DNA from: DASTDH01 sp041167675
GTDB lineage: Bacteria > Verrucomicrobiota > Verrucomicrobiia > Chthoniobacterales > JAFAMB01
NCBI GenBank assembly: GCA_041167675.1
Contig: JBEEIB010000212.1
Location: 1-7,141, forward strand
Length of the DNA: 7,141 nt
Reading direction: 5' to 3'
Position 1 is the stretch's first letter; each line of letters begins with the position of its first letter. This document shows positions 1-5,182 of this stretch, piece by piece. A program made the translations under genes and the position numbers. The notes beneath the pieces were generated by a model. That model saw nothing but the letters and a program-made list of their open reading frames with translations, did not search any database and was not told the origin of the DNA.

Positions 1-2160
1 TACGGGAGAAATGATTTTCAGGACGGGGGCAATTCCCTCGGGGGGACGGTGCCCAGAGCCAGCCAGCTCGGTGATGCCCTGACGTTCGTCACTTTCGCCA
101 ACTCAACCCTCCTGAGTTTTGGAGTGCCCTCAGGTTTGCCGGCCGGACGAGTTGCAAATACTTACCAGTTTCACGATAACTGGACTCATCTCGCCGGACG
201 ACACGCCCTAAAGGCGGGCATTGATATGACCAAGGTGCGCGCTCCCATCACTAAGCTTATCAATTACAACGGTTCATTCCAATTCGCTGACTTCGGGTCG
301 TTCGCGACAGATTCCCCGAATCGCATTCGCATTGCTTCCGGAAATCCATATTTGGATTTTCGCGAGACGGACCTCTACCCGTACGCCGCCGACGAGATAA
401 GGTTCGCGAGTAACCTAGTCCTTACTGTGGGACTGACATGGTCTTACTACGGACAACCGGCTAATATCTTGCACAAAATAACGACGCGCTCCCAGACAGG
501 CGACGATCCGCTGTGGAATCCAAATCTGCCGCTGAGCGTCACTACCTCACCGGAAATACCTACTGCTAAAAATGGTTGGGCTCCGGGCATCGGATTTGCG
601 TGGTCTCCCCACAACAATTTTTTGCATTTAGGAAAGAACATGGTGGTTCGCGGTGGTTACCGGTTGACTTACGACCCGGCGGCTTACATCACGTACGCCA
701 AAGAGGCCAATGACTCGCCCTACGTAATTTCCACCACGCTGACAGGAGTTGTTGCAGGGGCAAATCCACTGCCGTCGGTTCCGACCGGTAACAACGTGAG
801 AGCGTTGCTGGGGCCTCATCTGCAGACCGGGATTTTTGACCCGCGAGAATTTGGACAAACTAGCGTCTCGCCGAATTTCGGGCCGGACCGCGTACATCAG
901 TGGTCCCTTGGGATACAACAGGAGATTTCTCACAATGCAGTACTGGAAGTGCGCTACGTCGGAAATCACGGGACACGTTTGTTCCAGAACATCGACGGCA
1001 ATCCTTACATCCTCGGGCTGGCAAACACTCATCCGGGCCTTGTGCCACCCGGATGGAAACCCTGCCCTGCTACGCAGGCGGCTATACCCGAATTGGTAGG
1101 CCGCGTTAATTGCACCGGGGGCGCTCTGGTTCAAGAACGCACGAACACCGGTTATTCGGACTACAACGGGTTACAGATCGAGTTCCGCTCGACATCCCTG
1201 TGGCACCAACTGACTTTGCAGAGTTTCTACACCTTCAGCAAAACGACCGACAACGCGAGCGAAATCGGTGCCACAGGCGCCGCCGGCAATACTTCAGCAC
1301 TGTCGCAAAGTCAGGTTAACTTTACGGATCAGGAACACGGTGTCTCGGGACTGGATTTCCCGCACAAATTCGTACTTTCCGCGGTGGAAGCGATACCGCT
1401 CTTCAAAAATCGCGGCGGCATGGTCGGACATATCCTTGGCGGCTGGCGCGCGGCCGTCGTTTACACGCTGTCTTCAGGTCAGCCCTACACCGCCGTGCAA
1501 TTCTCCCTCAGCTGTAACGCCGGCGGCGACATTTGTGCGACTCCACCTAGCGACGTCAATCCTTACGATCCTGCGTTCAATGCGGAGTACGCCCTGCCGG
1601 ATGGTTCGCTTCGGCCATTTCTGGGGTCCAACAAGGCCCCGGTGCAATCGGTCGGAATTTTCGCCAAGGATATCTGCGCCAGCGACAGCTCCGGGATTCT
1701 CTGCGGAAACTCGGCGATCTCCCCGACCACGTTGATCAGTCTGAACCAGTTCAACAATGGTTTTACCGGCACCACGGTGGATAGCACAGGACGGGTAATG
1801 TCCGATAGCACGCATCCCGCACAGGTTGTCGCGAAAGACCAGGTACGATTCATCGCGAACACCAAGACTGCTGTTGCTTTTTTTGGAAGCCCGTTCGGAA
1901 ACGTAGGGCGCAACACGCTGCGCGACGGTCACATCAACCTTTTGAATTTCTCCGCCTTCAAAAGTATGAAGCTTATGGAGAGTCTGACCTTACAACTTCA
2001 TACCGACTTCCTGAATGCGCTCAATCATCCGAACTACTCGTCCGTGGATCCTTTCATTGACGACGCGGGTCGCGCCGCCGAAGCGTTCGGATTTGCAAAT
2101 CCTCGCCTCTTCGGTTTTTCTCACCGTACGATTTCATTTGGGGCAAAATTATTTTTTTAA
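1..2160 (+). CDS. TonB-dependent receptor (Oar-like), C-terminal part, 5' end outside window
   Basis: This is an outer-membrane beta-barrel receptor that would import or bind a large or scarce ligand using energy from TonB/ExbBD; the substrate is unknown. The frame is open from base 1, so the GTG at 49 is probably an internal valine and not the start. About 719 residues are visible. Counting from base 1, residues 53-75 (NTYQF.DNWTH..G.H.LKAGID) match the early-barrel signature of Acidobacteriota Oar-like receptors. Further barrel strands and long loops follow, with a GRNTLRD motif near 637, LNALNHPNY near 671-679, and a terminal AKLFF. The final aromatic residue is the usual signal for barrel assembly by BAM. 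The signal peptide, the carboxypeptidase-regulatory-like domain and most of the plug should lie upstream. The family call is firm; the early-barrel motif around residues 140-155 is less canonical than in the receptor at the other end. Confidence 0.9.
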   Translation, partial: YGRNDFQDGGNSLGGTVPRASQLGDALTFVTFANSTLLSFGVPSGLPAGRVANTYQFHDNWTHLAGRHALKAGIDMTKVRAPITKLINYNGSFQFADFGSFATDSPNRIRIASGNPYLDFRETDLYPYAADEIRFASNLVLTVGLTWSYYGQPANILHKITTRSQTGDDPLWNPNLPLSVTTSPEIPTAKNGWAPGIGFAWSPHNNFLHLGKNMVVRGGYRLTYDPAAYITYAKEANDSPYVISTTLTGVVAGANPLPSVPTGNNVRALLGPHLQTGIFDPREFGQTSVSPNFGPDRVHQWSLGIQQEISHNAVLEVRYVGNHGTRLFQNIDGNPYILGLANTHPGLVPPGWKPCPATQAAIPELVGRVNCTGGALVQERTNTGYSDYNGLQIEFRSTSLWHQLTLQSFYTFSKTTDNASEIGATGAAGNTSALSQSQVNFTDQEHGVSGLDFPHKFVLSAVEAIPLFKNRGGMVGHILGGWRAAVVYTLSSGQPYTAVQFSLSCNAGGDICATPPSDVNPYDPAFNAEYALPDGSLRPFLGSNKAPVQSVGIFAKDICASDSSGILCGNSAISPTTLISLNQFNNGFTGTTVDSTGRVMSDSTHPAQVVAKDQVRFIANTKTAVAFFGSPFGNVGRNTLRDGHINLLNFSAFKSMKLMESLTLQLHTDFLNALNHPNYSSVDPFIDDAGRAAEAFGFANPRLFGFSHRTISFGAKLFF

Positions 2161-2222
2161 GGCGCTTTCAAAAGTAGATCGAACATCTTGAGCGCAAGCA
2201 TGGATCGCTTCAACAGCAATGA

Positions 2223-2255
2223 GGCGGCTCCCAAGTCCAGAACTCAGAAGCCGCC
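2223..2255. terminator. Possible hairpin between convergent genes
   Basis: GGCGGCT at 2223-2229 and AGCCGCC at 2249-2255 form a perfect 7-bp GC-rich inverted repeat with a 19-nt loop. It lies in the 100-bp gap between the stop of receptor 1 and the stop of the propeller gene, where a bidirectional terminator would be expected. No clear T-run follows on either strand and the loop is long, so this is a weak intrinsic-terminator candidate. Nothing else was recognised in 2161-2260. Confidence 0.3.
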
Positions 2256-2260
2256 ACTTA

Positions 2261-3457
2261 TCAGTGGTCGTCGTCTGCTCCGTCTCCGCGCTCCAACGGC
2301 GCTGGTTTACGTACTTCGATCGTGGTGAGAGGTTCACCCGAAATAGGATTTGCGAAGCGCAGGATGCGTCCAGCAATGCCGGTCGCAGCTCCCAGATCGC
2401 TGACGTAGATGTCATCGTGGCAGTCCAAAGCCATCGCAGTGGGCATGTTCAATCCGCTCACGATTTCCTCGGCGACGCCGTTTGCAATCCGAATGATACG
2501 GCCTTGACCGATGTTGGGAAAACCCGCGGCACTGGACAATTCCATAACGTACAGTCTTCCCTGACTATCCTTCTGTACGTCAATAATGGTTGTAAACCCA
2601 CCCCAGTAATCGATCACAAAACCGTTGTGGGTCACTTGATAGAGCTTCGACGATCCCACCACGACGGGGAACGTCCCGAGATTGCCGACAAAGAAACGGC
2701 CATCCAGATTGGCGACAGATGTCGGTACGATGTGTCCGAGCGGTGCGGACAGATCGGAAAGTTGTTCAATTCTCGGCTCTTGCTTCCCGGTCAGATTGAT
2801 TCGCAGCAGTCTCCCGTGGTTGGGCTCGATCACGATTAGGTCGCCATGAAAGGCTTTCATGCTGTATGGCACTCCGTCCGGTTCGAAGTCGGTATGATTC
2901 GGATGCGCCACTGGATGGTCTTGGAAAAATCGGCTCAAGTTCGTCACCATTTCGAAAGAGTGGCGCTTTACATTGATACGAAGAACAGCATTGGGGAAAT
3001 TCGGATTGCCGTGGCTGCACCCACCTCCAGCTGTCAGGGCATATAGCTGGCCGTCGACGAAAGCCACGTCGGCCGCTCCGTTCGTGTCTCCCGTGGGTAA
3101 GCTAGTGAGCCCAGAAGGGAGGCCGGCGACCACTGTCGTACGCTCCCCGTTCGACTCAATCCGCGAGATCCGTGCCGTCAGGCCTCCATGATTCGGGCCG
3201 ACTGGCGCGGGCACACCCTGACAGCCCTTGGGTACCTCCTGCGTGCCACCTAGCCCGGCTTCTGCGACATAAAGCAAACCGTCCGGTCCGAAGGTCATTC
3301 CACGCGGCCCTTCAAGTCCTGAGGCAACTACGGTCCCGCCCGGAGGCACCGGAGGAGCCTGAGCAAATACAAACGGTGTACATGCCACGTAAAAAATTGC
3401 GAGACAGCAGGCCTTAGGGCCTGCCTTCACACCACTGCCGTTACGTTTGAAATTCAT
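2261..3457 (-). CDS. ScyD/ScyE-like secreted beta-propeller protein
   Basis: The product is 398 residues, a predicted exported protein resembling the ScyD/ScyE family, NHL/SMP-30-like propellers named after the cyanobacterial scytonemin cluster. A biochemical role in this organism is unknown; scytonemin synthesis should not be assumed. Residues 1-32 form a signal peptide: basic start MNFKRNG, hydrophobic core, and likely cleavage after FVFA. Propeller blades then repeat the pattern 'GL..P.G...gPDG.LYVA', first at residues 48-68 (LEGPRGMTFGPDGLLYVAEAG) and last near 336-368 (NMPTAMALD...IYVSDLG). The C-terminus is an acidic GADDDH tail. I chose the ATG at 3457 over an upstream one at 3592 because AAGGAG lies 6 nt before it and the signal peptide begins there; the longer version would bury that peptide. 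The gene is convergent with receptor 1. Confidence 0.85.
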   Translation of the reverse strand: MNFKRNGSGVKAGPKACCLAIFYVACTPFVFAQAPPVPPGGTVVASGLEGPRGMTFGPDGLLYVAEAGLGGTQEVPKGCQGVPAPVGPNHGGLTARISRIESNGERTTVVAGLPSGLTSLPTGDTNGAADVAFVDGQLYALTAGGGCSHGNPNFPNAVLRINVKRHSFEMVTNLSRFFQDHPVAHPNHTDFEPDGVPYSMKAFHGDLIVIEPNHGRLLRINLTGKQEPRIEQLSDLSAPLGHIVPTSVANLDGRFFVGNLGTFPVVVGSSKLYQVTHNGFVIDYWGGFTTIIDVQKDSQGRLYVMELSSAAGFPNIGQGRIIRIANGVAEEIVSGLNMPTAMALDCHDDIYVSDLGAATGIAGRILRFANPISGEPLTTIEVRKPAPLERGDGADDDH

Positions 3458-3515
3458 TTCTTTCTCCTTTGTGAATGCCGAGGCCGCCCAATGGACTACG
3501 AAAGGTACGGCGCAT
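3441..3515 (-). CDS. Possible leader ORF (24 codons) overlapping the propeller gene start
   Basis: An ATG at 3515 follows AAGGAG (3523-3528) at a 7-nt spacing and opens a 24-codon reading frame beginning MRRTFRSPLGG and ending at TAA 3441-3443. It is in a different frame from the propeller gene, covers that gene's Shine-Dalgarno (3464-3469), and stops 14 nt inside its coding region. This geometry would allow translational coupling or attenuation. The peptide resembles no family I recognise, and a well-spaced SD can arise by chance, so whether it is translated is uncertain. Confidence 0.3.
   Translation of the reverse strand: MRRTFRSPLGGLGIHKGERNEFQT
3464..3469 (-). promoter_or_regulatory. 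Ribosome binding site of the propeller gene
   Basis: On the minus strand this reads AAGGAG, 6 nt before the ATG at 3457. It decides the start, because the in-frame ATG at 3592 has no comparable site. Confidence 0.75.
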
Positions 3516-3618
3516 GATCCCGCTCCTTTTAGGACGGCACAGTAAAGGAAGCAATGCACAGCGGGTAAACTCCTGCTCCATTCGTTCCTCATCAGATAAT
3601 TGATTGATGGAAAGAGGG

Positions 3619-3807
3619 TTACGTTGATTGAAGTAGGTCGAGCCGCGCGGCGAGTTCGCGACGTGTCATTTCGATGACATGTTCGCCGGCCTGTTTTCCC
3701 AATGTCTGGTGCGTTCGAGCCAAGCCCGGCACCGCAAAAAACTGCTCTTTAATAGGGAAATCTAGAGGCGGGAAGTATGTTGAGCGAACTGCATCGATAG
3801 GACTCAT
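3619..3807 (-). CDS. Doubtful small ORF or gene remnant
   Basis: This 62-codon frame starts MSPIDAVRSTYFPP and ends in a helix-like stretch rich in Arg and Leu (TRRELAARLDLLQST). The frame stays open about 20 codons further upstream, to a stop near 3867, and the added residues (PNFKSGWIPIARC) look protein-like. The whole could therefore be the tail of a decayed gene rather than an intact small one. No Shine-Dalgarno precedes the ATG at 3807. I recognise no family. It lies between the propeller gene and the tRNA-Asp remnant, a zone where decayed sequence is plausible. An inverted repeat at 3661-3682 falls inside it. Confidence 0.2.
   Translation of the reverse strand: MSPIDAVRSTYFPPLDFPIKEQFFAVPGLARTHQTLGKQAGEHVIEMTRRELAARLDLLQST
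3661..3682. repeat. 9-bp inverted repeat with 4-nt TTCG centre
   Basis: ACGTGTCAT (3661-3669) and ATGACATGT (3674-3682) pair over 9 positions, with one G-T mismatch (a wobble in RNA), around TTCG. The inner part, TGTCAT-N4-ATGACA, is perfectly symmetrical. It could be an operator for a dimeric regulator or a UUCG-capped hairpin in plus-strand RNA. No T-run follows, so a terminator is unlikely. It lies about 200 bp upstream of the propeller gene start. Confidence 0.45.
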
Positions 3808-4007
3808 GCAGCGGGCAATAGGAATCCAACCGGACTTGAAGTTTGGGAAGCGTGGATGAAATCAACGGCTCGTCCTGGTTGAGGCTTCTGCCGTTCTACG
3901 GCACAGTCCATTTCTTGGTCCATTCATGGTCCAATAGTTGTTACCTGGGGTTCCAAAGCGCGGTTTTGGTAGCCATCCGTGCCGCGTAGTTTCAAGCAGT
4001 TACCAAA
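3808..4007. other. Non-coding spacer left of the tRNA remnant
   Basis: I see no supportable gene here. Two small patterns stand out. GTCCA occurs three times, at 3906-3910, 3918-3922 and 3929-3933, with start-to-start spacings of 12 and 11 bp (close to one helical turn). TTTGGTA (3965-3971) is inverted as TACCAAA (4001-4007), the latter directly abutting the tRNA fragment. Similar small repeats surround the core of tyrosine-integrase attachment sites, but they are short enough to be chance. Confidence 0.3.
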
Positions 4008-4052
4008 CTGTCAAGGCAGAGGTCGCGAGTTCGAGTCTCGTCGTCCCCGCCA
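4008..4052 (+). pseudogene. 3' half of a tRNA-Asp(GTC) gene: truncated tRNA, candidate att site
   Basis: The segment folds as the 3' half of a tRNA. It has an anticodon loop CTGTCAA with anticodon GTC at 4010-4012, a 3' anticodon strand GGCAG (4015-4019), a variable region AGGTC (4020-4024), and a T stem GCGAG/CTCGT around the invariant loop TTCGAGT (4030-4036). The 3' acceptor strand is CGTCCCC (4042-4048), followed by discriminator G73 (4049) and an encoded CCA (4050-4052). The 5' half is missing: no GGGGACG acceptor strand, D arm or CTGCC anticodon strand occurs upstream. Anticodon GTC and G73 point to Asp; position 38 is A where many bacterial tRNA-Asp have C. It cannot be a working tRNA. 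A 3'-half duplicate of this size is the classic scar of integration into a tRNA gene. Confidence 0.85.
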
Positions 4053-4273
4053 TTCTTTTCAATGACTTGCCAGAAGTCCTCCGTTTTTGACGGAGAGTAC
4101 CGATGGTTCCTCATACGTGTCGTTCCGCAGCTTGACGCTGAGGGCAACTTGGTTAGATGGTTTGGAAGTAATATCGACATCGAAGATCGAAAAGCTCAAC
4201 ATGCGCCCGAGCCTTAAGATTTCGCCGGTCTTCTTCGCATGGGTAATGACTTGCATTCGCGTTGAGATCGACG
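4053..4273. other. Non-coding spacer between tRNA remnant and secreted-protein gene
   Basis: No gene is supported. Open frames exist on both strands (minus from about 4319 to 4059, plus from 4087 to 4338). They overlap each other, lack Shine-Dalgarno sites and look like no family I know. CTCCGT (4079-4084) and ACGGAG (4090-4095) form a 6-bp hairpin with a 5-nt loop; without a T-run it is only a weak terminator candidate for the minus-strand gene ending at 4274. Confidence 0.35.
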
Positions 4274-5017
4274 TCAGTGAGCGTGAGAATCTGTGTCCGC
4301 CGGAGTTCCGTCCGACCACTTGGACACCGAAACCATGAACTCGGTCACAGGCTCCGGAGCACCGTTATAGTGTGGATTTACCATTACCGGGGAGTCAGGC
4401 GCGTCGGCACCCCAAGTCATTGCGTCTTTCAGGGGAACGTAGAACATGAGATGGGGAAGCCAGTGCCCGGCGCGGTCGTTAAGGTGCCCTTGCTTCGACA
4501 GCATATAGGCCATCCCGCCAGGCTCGAGGGCCGGCAGTTCCTTTTTCTCGACCGCGGCCTTCATACTCTCATGGATTTCCTCTTTCGATTTTCCAGCCAC
4601 TACCAATTTTGTCCTCATCAAAAGGATCGGCAGCACCGTTCGAGCAGCGGGCGGATTGAGGCAATCCGGGCCTTGGTTCTTAGGGTTCCAAAACTCTCGG
4701 TCCTTCTCGAATGAGCCATTCCATGCGCGTTCTACGAGGCAGACAAAGCCGTTCTTGCCTTCGACCGCAGTTTCATAGCCATGCCTTCCGAGGACCATAA
4801 CTGTGGCGTCGCGGGAGATGGAAGGCGGAGCCGCGGTTCGAGCCAAGGCGATTTCGGCATCGCGGTCAGGAATGAGGTATTGGTCAAGGGGCGCCATGCT
4901 GGGATATGGATTTTTGGCATCCTGTGCTTGCGCTTGCCGCAACTCGCCGAGCCCGATAACCAGCGCAAAAGTTCCCAATGCGATCATGGCGACTATTTTT
5001 TGGGCCATTTGGTTCAT
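4274..5017 (-). CDS. Secreted protein of unknown function
   Basis: The product is 247 residues and predicted to be exported. Residues 1-31 form a signal peptide (MNQMAQK, hydrophobic stretch, cleavage after AQA). The mature part has strongly marked blocks: YPSMAPLDQYL (38-48), AEIALARTAAPPSISRDA (54-71), LGRHGYETAVEGKNGFVC (76-93), NPPAARTVLP (121-130) and GHWLPHLMFYVP (184-195), then a SDGTPAD tail ending in His-Ala-His. I recall such blocks from hypothetical proteins of soil bacteria but know no assigned function. Cys93 and Cys119 could form a disulfide. His79, His185 and His189 are candidate functional residues, which is inference only. The start at 5017 is set by AGGAGG at a 5-nt spacing; the upstream in-frame ATG at 5074 lacks this and would displace the signal peptide. 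It shares strand with receptor 2 but is separated from it by a strong terminator. Confidence 0.8.
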   Translation of the reverse strand: MNQMAQKIVAMIALGTFALVIGLGELRQAQAQDAKNPYPSMAPLDQYLIPDRDAEIALARTAAPPSISRDATVMVLGRHGYETAVEGKNGFVCLVERAWNGSFEKDREFWNPKNQGPDCLNPPAARTVLPILLMRTKLVVAGKSKEEIHESMKAAVEKKELPALEPGGMAYMLSKQGHLNDRAGHWLPHLMFYVPLKDAMTWGADAPDSPVMVNPHYNGAPEPVTEFMVSVSKWSDGTPADTDSHAH

Positions 5018-5022
5018 TGATT

Positions 5023-5028
5023 CCTCCT
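5023..5028 (-). promoter_or_regulatory. Ribosome binding site of the unknown secreted-protein gene
   Basis: On the minus strand this is a full-consensus AGGAGG, 5 nt before the ATG at 5017. It favours that start over the in-frame ATG at 5074. Confidence 0.8.
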
Positions 5029-5105
5029 GAGGAATTAGAAGACCAATACATATGAATGGGGCACTGGAAATCACCGATGTACGGTTGCTTTCGTGCGTCG
5101 CTGGG

Positions 5106-5141
5106 AAAAAGCAAAAGACGTCCCTAAGATCGGGACGCCTT
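5106..5141 (-). terminator. Rho-independent terminator of receptor 2
   Basis: On the minus strand, AAGGCGTCCC (5141-5132) pairs with GGGACGTCTT (5124-5115) over 10 positions, including one G-U wobble, around a 7-nt loop. A T-rich tail (TTTTGCTTTTT) follows, down to 5106. It begins about 40 nt after the TAG of receptor 2, the expected place. It should insulate the downstream gene at 5017, which then needs its own promoter in 5018-5105; I saw no convincing -35/-10 pair there. Confidence 0.85.
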
Positions 5142-5182
5142 CTGCCAACCTGTCCCTTGATCGAGAAGCGAAAGGGTTGGGT

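Noticed and set aside
628..1134. Minus-strand 168-codon open frame
   Set aside because: It lies antisense inside the receptor 1 coding region, has no ribosome binding site, and its Arg/Cys-rich composition is typical of a shadow frame.
1268..1932. Several overlapping frames on both strands (up to 155 codons)
   Set aside because: All lie inside receptor 1, whose frame carries the recognisable barrel motifs; the others are shadows.
2219..2839. Plus-strand 206-codon frame
   Set aside because: It is antisense to the propeller gene; the minus frame shows a signal peptide and repeated blade motifs, the plus frame shows none.
3961..4052. A complete tRNA-Asp gene
   Set aside because: No sequence able to pair with the acceptor strand CGTCCCC or the anticodon strand GGCAG occurs at the proper distance upstream; only the 3' half is present.
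3992..4180. Minus-strand 62-codon ORF containing GGDDETRTRDLC
   Set aside because: This peptide is the well-known spurious translation of the antisense strand of a tRNA T arm and acceptor; it lies across the tRNA-Asp remnant.
4059..4338. Overlapping 86-codon minus and 83-codon plus frames between the tRNA remnant and the secreted-protein gene
   Set aside because: Both partly shadow the 3' end of the secreted-protein gene, lack Shine-Dalgarno sites and resemble no known family; the two mutually overlapping frames cannot be told apart from chance.
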